From NCBI RefSeq assembly GCF_003403095.1, contig NZ_CP031555.1, forward strand, positions 2,150,001-2,214,000: a stretch of 64,000 bases of DNA. The letters are read 5' to 3'. The notes beneath the pieces were generated by a model, which saw only the letters and a program-made list of their open reading frames with translations, did no database searches and was not told the DNA's origin. Positions 9,617-18,435 of this stretch are shown here, piece after piece. The position numbers and the translations under genes are program-made. Positions within the stretch are counted from its first letter, which is position 1; each line of letters starts with the position of its first letter. The DNA is from Thalassospira indica (GTDB lineage Bacteria; Pseudomonadota; Alphaproteobacteria; Rhodospirillales; Thalassospiraceae).

Positions 9617-10741
9617 GTGCTTCTGTTTCACGTCTTTGTCGGCCTGGCTTGTTTGTATGTGTTGGTGCGTCATGTGCGTTATCTGGCATGGCCGCGTTGG
9701 GCCAAGGTTGGCTTTGCCGTTCTTCTGGTTATCGGGGCACAGCATCACCTGTATTCGCGCATCGCCTTTGGCAGCATGTTCCTGCCGGAATTCCCGCAGC
9801 CGATTGTTGTGGCGATCAACGTGTTGTTTGGCGTGGTGTTCTTCCTCGTGTGGTTCCAACTTGCCTACGACCTGATCGGCTTGGTGCTGCGCTGGGTGAT
9901 CGTGCGTCGCAAACTGTACGCGCCTGTCATGCTGCGCACCATCATGTCCTTTGCCGCCATCGCACTTGCCTGCTTTGGCGTTAATCAGGCGATGCGTGTC
10001 CCCGAAATCAAGGAAATGGATGTCATCATTCGCGACCTGCCGGACGGGTTTGATGGCTATCGCATGGTCCAGCTCACCGACCTTCACATCAGCAAGCTTT
10101 ATGACCGCCCCTGGGTGGCCGAGGTGGTTGAAAAAACCAACGCCCTTGAAGCCGACCTGATCGTGATCACGGGCGATCTGATCGATGGTGAATTGCCGCT
10201 GCGCTATGATGATGTGCAGCCGCTTCATGATCTTGTCGCCCCTGATGGTGTCATCACCATTCCGGGCAACCATGAATATTATTTCGGCTATGAAAACTGG
10301 ATGCGCCATTTTGGCGGGCTCAACATGCTGGCTCTTGAAAACGATCATATCGTGCTCGGTCGCGGCGACGATCAACTGACCATTGCCGGGGTCACAGACC
10401 TTCGCGCGGATCGCACCAACCGCCCCGAACCCGATGTCGCCAAGGCGCTTGAAGGCCGCCCGGAAAACGCCCCCGTGATCTTGCTTGATCATCAACCGAA
10501 AATGGCCCGTGATGCCGCACCCTTGGGTGTCGATCTGCAACTTTCCGGCCATACCCATGGCGGCATGGTATGGGGCTTTGACAATATCGTTGCCATGCTC
10601 AATGGCGGCTTTGTATCGGGCATGTATGACATCGAGGGCATGCAGCTTTACGTCAATAACGGCACCGCCCAATGGCCGGGCTTCGCGATCCGGGTCGGTG
10701 TGCCCGGCGAACTCACCGTGATCACGCTTCGCAAGGGCTAG
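9617..10741 (+). CDS. Membrane metallophosphoesterase (YkuE-like)
   Basis: About 374 residues from GTG 9617, which is preceded by AAGGA 11 bases upstream; TTG 9542 is an alternative start. About four hydrophobic segments occupy the first 120 residues. A calcineurin-like phosphoesterase domain follows: TDLHIS (D-x-H), VITGDLIDG (GD), GNHEYYFG (GNHE), LLDHQP and SGHTHGG (GHxH). All metal ligands are present, so it should be an active di-metal phosphatase or pyrophosphatase at the periplasmic or membrane face, as in YkuE/YaeI lipid-linked enzymes. It stands alone, ending in a strong terminator. Substrate not predictable. Confidence 0.85.
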   Translation: MLLFHVFVGLACLYVLVRHVRYLAWPRWAKVGFAVLLVIGAQHHLYSRIAFGSMFLPEFPQPIVVAINVLFGVVFFLVWFQLAYDLIGLVLRWVIVRRKLYAPVMLRTIMSFAAIALACFGVNQAMRVPEIKEMDVIIRDLPDGFDGYRMVQLTDLHISKLYDRPWVAEVVEKTNALEADLIVITGDLIDGELPLRYDDVQPLHDLVAPDGVITIPGNHEYYFGYENWMRHFGGLNMLALENDHIVLGRGDDQLTIAGVTDLRADRTNRPEPDVAKALEGRPENAPVILLDHQPKMARDAAPLGVDLQLSGHTHGGMVWGFDNIVAMLNGGFVSGMYDIEGMQLYVNNGTAQWPGFAIRVGVPGELTVITLRKG

Positions 10742-10748
10742 AATAAAG

Positions 10749-10782
10749 AACGGCGTCCCGAGGCATCAGGACGCCGTTTTCC
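10749..10782. terminator. Terminator between converging genes
   Basis: AACGGCGTCC (10749-10758) pairs with GGACGCCGTT (10769-10778). T residues follow on the plus side and an A-rich tract precedes it, so it can serve the phosphoesterase and dgdA, which converge here. Confidence 0.75.
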
Positions 10783-10822
10783 CTGCGGTGGCACAAGGGG
10801 AGGGGCGAGAGGCTGTTAGCTG

Positions 10823-12154
<1,332 letters not shown>

Positions 12155-12218
12155 TCAAGTGATGGGAAAAACCTAATTGGTGGCACGAAAGCGGTAAAAT
12201 TGATAATGCTTGCATTCC

Positions 12219-12239
12219 GATATCGAAAAAATTGATATC
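12219..12239. promoter_or_regulatory. LysR box between dgdA and its regulator
   Basis: GATATC at 12219-12224 and GATATC at 12234-12239 form an inverted repeat that contains an exact T-N11-A core (T at 12223, A at 12235). Position between the divergent genes fits the operator of the LysR protein. Confidence 0.6.
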
Positions 12240-12259
12240 AAATATGCCCGGAGCCCCGC

Positions 12260-13135
12260 ATGCAGGCGCTGCTTGATCTCAAACTTCTGACAACCTTTGT
12301 CCGTGCTGCCCATGCCGGGACGCTGAGTGCCGCCGCCATTCAGGTTGGCCGCACCCAATCAACTGTGACCATGCAGATCCAGCGACTTGAAGATGCATTG
12401 GGGCAAAGCCTGTTTCATCGCTCGGGCAGTGGCGTGCGGCTCACCGGGGCAGGGGAACGGTTTTTGGGCTATGCCGAACGCATCCTGCGCCTGCATGATG
12501 ATGCGGTTTCAAGCTTTTCTGATCAGGGGCTGCGCGGTGCGATCACCTTTGGCTGCCCCGAAGATTACCTGATCGCCTTTTTCCCGGCCTTGCTCAAAAG
12601 CTTTGGCGCCATCCACCGCGATATCGAAATCCGGGTGGTGTCGGCCCCGACGCCGGAATTACAGAAACTCCTGCATGCGCGCCAGATCGACATGGCGCTG
12701 GTCTCCACTCCGGATATCACGCCGGGCGGCGATTTCATCCGCACCGAACAACTCGCCTGGGTCGGCAGCAAGCCAACCCTCGAACTCCATGATTTCAATC
12801 AGAATGGCGGGCCACAAAACCCGATCCCGCTGGCACTCGCTGCCGCCAACGCCCTTGATCACCGATCCGCTCGCGATGCGATGGAAAGTGCGAAGCTGCC
12901 CTACCAAATCGCCTATGCCAGCAACAGTCTGGCGGGCCTGATTGCCGTGACGCGGTCCGGCCTTGCCATCAGTGTGATGATGCAAAAGGCGGTGCCGAGC
13001 GATCTTTTCATCCTGAAAGCCCCGCTGCCCGCTTTGCCGAAACTCGGCCTGCGCGTCATCACATCCGAAATCAATCCAAGCCCGGCCATGGATGCCTTCG
13101 CCGATCACATCACCAAGATGCTGCCGTTTTTGTGA
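12260..13135 (+). CDS. LysR-family regulator, DgdR-like by context
   Basis: 291 residues. Winged helix-turn-helix at 1-65 (LLTTFVRAAHAGTLSAAAIQVGRTQSTVTMQIQRLE) followed by a periplasmic-binding-like effector domain. It is transcribed away from dgdA with a T-N11-A operator between, so it most likely controls dgdA in response to a dialkyl amino acid and represses itself. That assignment rests on context, not on sequence identity to known DgdR. Its stop codon is followed within about 25 bases by the 3' fragment of an unrelated hydantoinase gene. Confidence 0.88.
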   Translation: MQALLDLKLLTTFVRAAHAGTLSAAAIQVGRTQSTVTMQIQRLEDALGQSLFHRSGSGVRLTGAGERFLGYAERILRLHDDAVSSFSDQGLRGAITFGCPEDYLIAFFPALLKSFGAIHRDIEIRVVSAPTPELQKLLHARQIDMALVSTPDITPGGDFIRTEQLAWVGSKPTLELHDFNQNGGPQNPIPLALAAANALDHRSARDAMESAKLPYQIAYASNSLAGLIAVTRSGLAISVMMQKAVPSDLFILKAPLPALPKLGLRVITSEINPSPAMDAFADHITKMLPFL

Positions 13136-13528
13136 AGAAAAGAGACAAGCATTTCAGCACACCTGCCAATCCTGTTTTCCGAAGGCGTTCAAAAAGGCCG
13201 CATCGACCTTAACCGCTTTGTCGCACTCACCGCCACCAACCACGCCAAACTTTATGGCATGTACCCGCAAAAGGGCACAATCGCGATTGGGTCGGACGCC
13301 GACCTGGCCCTTTGGGACCCCACCAAAAACGTCACCATCACCAACGACATCCTGCAACAGGGCTGCGATTACAGCCCCTATGAAGGCCTCACCGTCAAAG
13401 GCTGGCCCGTCCACACCATCGTGCGCGGCAAAACCGTGGTCAAGGACGGCAAAGTGATGGGGCAAAAGGGCGACGGCAAATACTTAGCCCGGCAGAAATC
13501 AAATCTGGTGACATCCACGCCGGTCTGA
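13136..13528 (+). pseudogene. 3' fragment of a dihydropyrimidinase/hydantoinase gene
   Basis: One open frame from about 13160 to the stop at 13526-13528 encodes the C-terminal quarter of a D-hydantoinase/dihydropyrimidinase: ILFSEGVQKGRIDLNRFV, LTATNHAKLYGMYPQKGTI, IGSDADLALWDP, and a tail with VRGKTVVKDGK. The metal-binding N-terminal three quarters are absent. The fragment begins directly behind the LysR stop with no start of its own (the first in-frame ATG, 13259, lies inside the domain). It is a relic of a deletion or replacement and marks the left edge of the variable zone. Confidence 0.8.
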
Positions 13529-13625
13529 TCAGACCGGCGCAACTCGCCGCAAACCCACACCGTCATTCCCTAGCAGAACCTGTGCCCGCGAAGGGGGGGT
13601 AAGGAAATCTCGAGCCGCAAGCATC

Positions 13626-13672
13626 AAAACAAGAGGCAGTGCTGTTTAATTAAGTGCTGCCTCTTGTTTTCC
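13626..13672. terminator. Strong bidirectional terminator
   Basis: AAAACAAGAGGCAG (13626-13639) pairs perfectly with CTGCCTCTTGTTTT (13657-13670), loop 17 bases, with A and T tracts on both flanks. The rest of 13529-13920 is AT-richer and shows no gene. Confidence 0.8.
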
Positions 13673-13920
13673 GCGCTATTGAAAGAAAGCGCCCTGCTAA
13701 TGCGCTTACTAAACTCCTAGTGTGTATCTCGAAGTCAAGGTATGCATAAATCCAGTCACCAGTTTATTTTCATCTCAGATGCGTAAGGCTTTGTGTCTTG
13801 TGCTAAAGATAGTTGTAGGTAGAGTTTGGTATCTACTCAGGGTTTATGCGATTGTTCCCGTGTGACTATTCTAGTGTTGAAGTGATCGGCTAAGAGACTT
13901 GGAAATGAAATGAGTTGTAA

Positions 13921-15987
13921 GTGGCTGGTAGAAAACAACATTTTATTCCAAAGCACTACTTGAAACAATTTGTTGTGCCTAATGGAGCTGACAAGCTTTG
14001 GATGTACAGGAAAGGCTTGCCTGAGCCAGTTCAAGTGTCGCGTATTGACGTTGCTGCTACTCGCGATTTCTATTCGAAACCATCAGCCGAAGGGTATGAG
14101 ACTCTCGACGACTTAATAACTCAATACGAAAATGATCTGGCAGCTATTGTCGATGAAATACGAAACGTGCCGGTTGGAGAGACAATACCTTCCAAGGAGA
14201 TCAGTGAAGTCGTTGCACATTTGGTCGTTCGTACGGCTCATATGCGTGAATTCATTGAAGAAGGAATTTCATTGGTTGTCTCATCAGTCGAGGCAATGCC
14301 AAATGAAATCCTTGATAGAGAAAATTTCCCTAAGCACAAAGTGCCATCCAAGTTTATGGATATTGCTCTCGAGGAATTCGAAAAATCTCCGCTGAAACAG
14401 TTAACTCCTATAACGTCCGAAACTCTTGTTAGGATGGCTTACCAGCGTTTACGGGAAGATTTTGAGCAATTTCATGAGTCTGCACTAGCTATATCCTCTT
14501 TGTTGTTGGAGGAGATTCAAGGAAGAGTTTCTGGGCTAGGTGGCGAGACTCATAAGCGAGTGCTGACGAAAGAGTTAGTGCCAGAGGTCAGAAGGCAAGC
14601 ATTGGAGCGTTTCCACTGGAAAGTTGTCGAGCTTCCATCTAACGACGCGGTTTTGCCTGATTGCGTTGCAATAGCCAAGGATGATGAGGGTTGGGGGCCT
14701 TGTGCACTAACAGATCGAATGACTACGACACACGTTGTCGTTCCACTATCTTCTGGGAAGCTGGCAGTTGGAAGTTCGTCTCATGATTGGGAAGATGTTA
14801 TTGAGTGCTACAATAGGGTAGCTCAAGAAAGTTCGCTTACTTTCTATTTGACTGGGCGTCGGCAAGATAGGTCTCAATTGTTGCTCGAAGAACTAGGAAG
14901 TTCTACGCGCTCAAAACTATCGAATATCACGTCGACGGCATATTCTAACGCTGTCGCGAGTTTCCGATTTCAAAATGAGAATAGTGAGAGTCAGCTCGTC
15001 GAGCCGGTTACCTGGGCAGATGCGTTCGTTGGAGAAGGATTCAATTTTTCGGTGTCTCTGAGAGATTTCGGTGACGATGAACACGCGAAAATGATTGCTG
15101 AAGAGATTGCTGCAATAGTCAAGGAACTTGCAGCAATCCTGCCTTTGCATCGAATAGATGGTTTTACTTTCGCAAATGACTTTGAGGATGCTTTGAAGGC
15201 GCTAGATCCTGATAAAGACATAAACTCCTTAATTGGTATAGATCCCAATTCTTCAACAGTACAGATACTGGTGCGGCGCAACAACAAACTGAAGACGCAT
15301 TTCGTGCTAAGAGGCTACTTGGCAGGCTATTTAGCAGGCAGAGATACTGAGCTTAAGGACGAAGCTGAGAACACAATTTGTTATGGTCTAGGAACATTGG
15401 CTTTTTACACCCTTGTAGAGACAAAGTTTTCTGAGCAAAGCCGCGTTCGTGATTTAGATGACTTCGAGTGCTGGCTATTACGATATAATGAATCTCTCCT
15501 AGCTACTTACTTTTCCTATAGATTGGTTAATACTAGGCCCAAGGAGCAAGAGTTCTATGCAGAACTTGCGCTAGATGAGCTAAATAGTATGGTTCAAGTA
15601 ACTTCGAAGGCTCACGATCTTTATCAGCTGGACCGTGATCATGAGAGTTATTTTGAAACATCAGCAGTTTGCGCGTCGCGATTTATGACCTCTTTGGCCC
15701 GTTACTTTGCTTCATGCAAAAACGAAAATACCGACCTTCACTCGGAAAATTTACTCTGGAATGCATTGTGTAAATTTGGGCTCTCGAAGTGGGCAAAGTT
15801 GTTTTCTGAAGATCTTTTCTCTTTTAACTCAGGACTAAACGATTGGGTTGATTTTGATGAGGTTAACTTCCTCAATAGACATCTTGAGCGGCTGCTTTTT
15901 GATTTTGGCATAGTTGCAGACCAATTGCAGGACGGTACGTTTTATGTTCACGTGTCTGATCAGCATAAACTGTCATATTTTGTCTGA
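13921..15987 (+). CDS. Large DUF4238-type protein of an AT-rich islet
   Basis: 688 residues from GTG 13921; the ribosome site is weak, so the start is tentative. The N-terminus (KQHFIPKHYLKQFVVPNGADKLWMYRK) is the signature of DUF4238, found in many uncharacterised proteins. The rest is largely charged and soluble, with no membrane segments or nuclease motif that I can recognise; the C-terminal 300 residues match nothing I know. Codon use and base composition differ sharply from the GC-rich neighbours, indicating acquisition. It is a single-gene unit between two strong terminators, the layout of an accessory or defence cassette. The function is unknown. Confidence 0.75.
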   Translation: MAGRKQHFIPKHYLKQFVVPNGADKLWMYRKGLPEPVQVSRIDVAATRDFYSKPSAEGYETLDDLITQYENDLAAIVDEIRNVPVGETIPSKEISEVVAHLVVRTAHMREFIEEGISLVVSSVEAMPNEILDRENFPKHKVPSKFMDIALEEFEKSPLKQLTPITSETLVRMAYQRLREDFEQFHESALAISSLLLEEIQGRVSGLGGETHKRVLTKELVPEVRRQALERFHWKVVELPSNDAVLPDCVAIAKDDEGWGPCALTDRMTTTHVVVPLSSGKLAVGSSSHDWEDVIECYNRVAQESSLTFYLTGRRQDRSQLLLEELGSSTRSKLSNITSTAYSNAVASFRFQNENSESQLVEPVTWADAFVGEGFNFSVSLRDFGDDEHAKMIAEEIAAIVKELAAILPLHRIDGFTFANDFEDALKALDPDKDINSLIGIDPNSSTVQILVRRNNKLKTHFVLRGYLAGYLAGRDTELKDEAENTICYGLGTLAFYTLVETKFSEQSRVRDLDDFECWLLRYNESLLATYFSYRLVNTRPKEQEFYAELALDELNSMVQVTSKAHDLYQLDRDHESYFETSAVCASRFMTSLARYFASCKNENTDLHSENLLWNALCKFGLSKWAKLFSEDLFSFNSGLNDWVDFDEVNFLNRHLERLLFDFGIVADQLQDGTFYVHVSDQHKLSYFV

Positions 15988-16000
15988 GCATGTTCTAACC

Positions 16001-16027
16001 AAATACTCCACCGGATGCTGCGGCTTC
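16001..16027 (-). pseudogene. Short remnant of the 3' end of a ydiJ-like gene
   Basis: Read on the minus strand, this segment encodes KPQHPVEYL, identical to the peptide near the C-terminus of the ydiJ product at 18451-18480. The DNA is identical over 17 bases (16010-16026 versus 18464-18480). Beyond that it differs only at synonymous positions through the VEYL codons. That pattern marks a diverged homologous gene tail rather than chance. The homology ends at the terminator (16028) on one side and near the end of the DUF4238 gene on the other. Confidence 0.6.
16010..16026 (+). repeat. Direct repeat, copy in the ydiJ remnant
   Basis: 17 bases identical to 18464-18480, same orientation, 2.45 kb apart. 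They bracket the membrane protein, vapBC, the tiny membrane protein and the Dabb gene. Confidence 0.75.
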
Positions 16028-16065
16028 AAAAAAGGGGGCCTAAAAAGGAGGCGGCCCCCTTTTTA
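16028..16065. terminator. Terminator after the DUF4238 gene
   Basis: AAAAAAGGGGGCC (16028-16040) pairs with GGCCCCCTTTTT (16053-16064), giving an A/T-flanked GC stem functional in either direction. Confidence 0.8.
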
Positions 16066-16215
16066 GCGTGCCGCTTCACCTTGAAAGGGAGTCAGCCTTG
16101 CTGCGGTAAAGCTCCTAATATTCGCACAAATGCCTATCAAGCATTTCAATCGTTCAATTGGGGGGCTAACTTTAGAAGATGGTTCGAAATGCCGTATGAT
16201 CATGCTTGAAAAGTA

Positions 16216-16797
16216 ATGGACGCAACGATGTCAGTTATTTCTCGATTGGAAGAATTGTGTGAAGAGGTTCGTGGTATTGAGGCCAAAGGGCAATCGGTGG
16301 ATGCCAAAGCCTTGTTAAAGGTGCTTGAAGATTTGATTGACCAAAAAGCGCCAGATCACGACTTCAAGCTTGCCGGTTACTCGCACGATCTTGAACATGA
16401 CCGAAATGTTTCAGTGGAAATGTTTAGGGCTATTATAACATCCGGCCAAAGCGCTATGCGTGCTGCCATGCTCCTTAATGGTGGTGCGGCAATCGCAATG
16501 CTCGCTTTCGTTGGGAAGCTCGTTGAGCTGGACGTAAATGCAGCCAGCCACATTGCAAATGCGATACTGCTTTTCGCTTGTGGAGCTCTGGCCGTAGCCG
16601 GTGCTGGTAGTTTTACCTATGTAAGTCAGTATTTCTACCAGGCAGTTTATATCGAACCTTCCAAAAAGCATTCATGGGTTCAGTACTGTGGGGTTGGTTT
16701 TCATGCAGCGGCAATTGTAGGTGTTCTAACTTCTTACGGTTTGTTTGGCTGGGGAGCCTGGCTTACATCGGCTGGAGTTGATCTCATTCGACTTTGA
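16216..16797 (+). CDS. Small membrane protein with N-terminal helical region
   Basis: 193 residues; ATG 16216 or 16228, no strong ribosome site. The first about 75 residues are charged and helical. Hydrophobic segments follow near 83-103 (AAMLLNGGAAIAMLAFVGKL), 112-140 (IANAILLFACGALAVAGAG) and 155-185. The LLNGGAAIAMLAF motif occurs in several small uncharacterised bacterial membrane proteins, some of them in accessory regions; I cannot assign a function. It lies alone between two terminator-like hairpins, in AT-richer DNA than the core genes. Confidence 0.65.
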   Translation: MDATMSVISRLEELCEEVRGIEAKGQSVDAKALLKVLEDLIDQKAPDHDFKLAGYSHDLEHDRNVSVEMFRAIITSGQSAMRAAMLLNGGAAIAMLAFVGKLVELDVNAASHIANAILLFACGALAVAGAGSFTYVSQYFYQAVYIEPSKKHSWVQYCGVGFHAAAIVGVLTSYGLFGWGAWLTSAGVDLIRL

Positions 16798-16931
16798 GCT
16801 TAGCTTACGCAAAACCCAACCTTCTGCACCCCATCACCATTAGAACGATTGTGGGAAAAAAAGGGGGGCTGTTCCCTTCTCAGTGAAGGGTCACAAGCCG
16901 CGCGCGAAGTGTCAGATTATGTAAGTATGAC

Positions 16932-17330
16932 CTAAACCCAATTCTCCAAACGCAACCCGTCCACCCGCTCAAACTCGCGGATGTTATTGGTGACAAGGAT
17001 CAGGCCGTGACTGCGCGCATGCCCTGCGATCATCATGTCATAGGGGCCGATGACGGTACCTTTGGCTTCAAGGTTGCTGCGGATATCGCCGTAATGACCT
17101 GCGGCATTGGTATCGAAATCAAGCACGGTCAGGCGGGCGGCGAATTCTTCGACGGTACGCAGGTTGCTCTCCGGTTTGGCGGATTTCATCGCGCCATAGA
17201 TCAATTCGGCCATGGTGACCGATGAAATTGCCAAGGCCCCGCTATGGGTGGTGAATTTCTCCCGGCAGGACGGCGGGCGGTTCTTGATCACATAGATGCA
17301 GATATTGGTGTCCAGCATAAAGCGCAGCAT
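16932..17330 (-). CDS. vapC: VapC-type PIN-domain toxin
   Basis: 132 residues, a full PIN domain. Acidic active-site residues are present: Asp7 in MLDTNI, Glu42 in MAELIYG, Asp98 in GPYDMMIAGHA, followed by LVTNNIREFERV. It would be a ribonuclease, in other systems often cutting initiator tRNA or rRNA, neutralised by the antitoxin encoded just upstream. The antitoxin stop and this ATG overlap by one base (TAATG). GC content is closer to the core chromosome than to the adjacent AT-rich genes, so the pair may have its own history. A CCCTTC/GAAGGG hairpin with a distant T tract lies downstream near 16854-16892. Confidence 0.92.
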   Translation of the reverse strand: MLRFMLDTNICIYVIKNRPPSCREKFTTHSGALAISSVTMAELIYGAMKSAKPESNLRTVEEFAARLTVLDFDTNAAGHYGDIRSNLEAKGTVIGPYDMMIAGHARSHGLILVTNNIREFERVDGLRLENWV

Positions 17331-17560
17331 TACAGCGCTTCCCGTTCCTGCATGGCGGGCTGATTACGGTCTTCCATGAAGTCATCACTGACTGCATGTC
17401 CGTCAAAAAACGTGTCCCACAAGTGATCGCTTGGAACAATCACGCGCGTTACCCCGACAGAAATCACCTCAACCGTTTTCGTGCCATCAGGAAAGGCAAC
17501 ATCCTTGGGCAGGCGGACAGCCTGCGTCTTATTGTTTAGAAATACGGATGCCTGAGTCAT
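17330..17560 (-). CDS. vapB: VapB-type antitoxin
   Basis: 76 residues from ATG 17560, chosen because GGAGG lies five bases upstream; an in-frame ATG 30 bases earlier has no ribosome site. The N-terminus ASVFLNNKTQAVRLPKDVAFP is the AbrB-like swapped-hairpin domain of VapB/MvaT-type antitoxins, and the acidic C-terminus is expected to wrap around VapC. An inverted repeat 50 bases upstream is the probable autoregulatory operator. Confidence 0.9.
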   Translation of the reverse strand: MTQASVFLNNKTQAVRLPKDVAFPDGTKTVEVISVGVTRVIVPSDHLWDTFFDGHAVSDDFMEDRNQPAMQEREAL

Positions 17561-17610
17561 GAATGCCTCCATAAGCGGGTAAGCTTCCAAGCATTGTGCA
17601 CTTTGAGTGT

Positions 17611-17631
17611 GTATATGTCAAATGTATATAC
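17611..17631. promoter_or_regulatory. Inverted repeat upstream of vapBC
   Basis: GTATAT (17611-17616) and ATATAC (17626-17631) are separated by nine bases. The dyad is placed where VapBC operators normally lie, in an AT-rich promoter stretch. Confidence 0.55.
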
Positions 17632-17753
17632 CAGCACTTGTTTGTAGATAATCTTACCAAGGTACGTTTTTGAGTTGAAGTGGCGCGACATCCGAAATTA
17701 AAGTGCAATCATTGTGGGTGTTTCACTCATAGCGTGTTGTGCTGGAGCATTAA

Positions 17754-18005
17754 ATGAAGTCTGTAATCTACGCTGTGCTCACGACTTTTCGTGGCCTTGT
17801 TTTCTTCCTCTGCAAATTGCTGTCGTTTCTGTTCATTCTCGGAGCAATTTTTGGAGGTGTTATGGGCGGGATATCCGATAGGCCGTTCCCTTGGGCACCA
17901 TTCCTGTTGTCGATTGCCTTTGCGGTATTCTTCCAGTCCATCCTGATCTTCTATAACAGGATTGTTATATGGGCTTCAAACGGCACAGTTATTGTTTCTG
18001 AATAA
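17754..18005 (+). CDS. Hypothetical 83-residue membrane protein
   Basis: 83 residues with GGAG eight bases before the ATG. Two hydrophobic stretches: residues 14-40 (LVFFLCKLLSFLFILGAIFGG) and 47-67 (FLLSIAFAVFFQSILIF). No recognised domain. A GC-rich dyad at 18037-18063 follows and could end transcription for both this gene and the convergent Dabb gene, though it lacks a T tract. The function is unknown. Confidence 0.55.
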   Translation: MKSVIYAVLTTFRGLVFFLCKLLSFLFILGAIFGGVMGGISDRPFPWAPFLLSIAFAVFFQSILIFYNRIVIWASNGTVIVSE

Positions 18006-18106
18006 TAGTTTGACGTTGTTGGTAAGTAATATGGATGGGGACCGGGATGATCGTCCGGCCCCCGCGAGTAAAGTGAAGCAGGCCGTCCGGGTACTAAACT
18101 GCGCGA

Positions 18107-18427
18107 CTACGCAGACGCGCCGACAACCAGATCAAACACCACTAACCCGGCGACACCACCCGCAAGCAGCCCAACCAACTGCCCGCCCAAGGCTTTGTGC
18201 TCTGGATGTTCCAGATAGGCGTCGCGTGCCGCCGCATCGTCAAAATCAATTGAAAATCCGTGGCGGAAGCCTTGTTCCAGTCCCTCCGGGCTGACCGAGA
18301 CGCCGCCATCAAAGCCGCGCATGCCGGGGATATGGCTTTGAAGGTCCGCCAGCTTGGCAAACAGGCTGTCGATTTCGGCTTTGGTAACCTCGGCCTTGAA
18401 TTTGGTCAGAACTAAGTGACGGATCAT
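18107..18427 (-). CDS. Dabb (stress-responsive alpha/beta barrel) protein
   Basis: 106 residues. N-terminus MIRHLVLTKFKAEVTKAEID and the core HGFSIDFDDAAARDAYLEHPEHKAL are the Dabb ferredoxin-like barrel, which forms small homodimers in various stress and metabolic contexts; the exact reaction is not predictable. It starts eight bases after the ydiJ stop, so it is probably the second gene of that transcript. The last about 20 residues (GLLAGGVAGLVVFDLVV) are hydrophobic, unusual for this domain, perhaps a tail anchor. Confidence 0.85.
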   Translation of the reverse strand: MIRHLVLTKFKAEVTKAEIDSLFAKLADLQSHIPGMRGFDGGVSVSPEGLEQGFRHGFSIDFDDAAARDAYLEHPEHKALGGQLVGLLAGGVAGLVVFDLVVGASA

Positions 18428-18435
18428 GGGGTTTC

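Noticed and set aside
13531..18430. CRISPR array or integron-like repeats in the variable zone
   Set aside because: No regularly spaced repeats were seen; repeats present are two-copy gene tails only.
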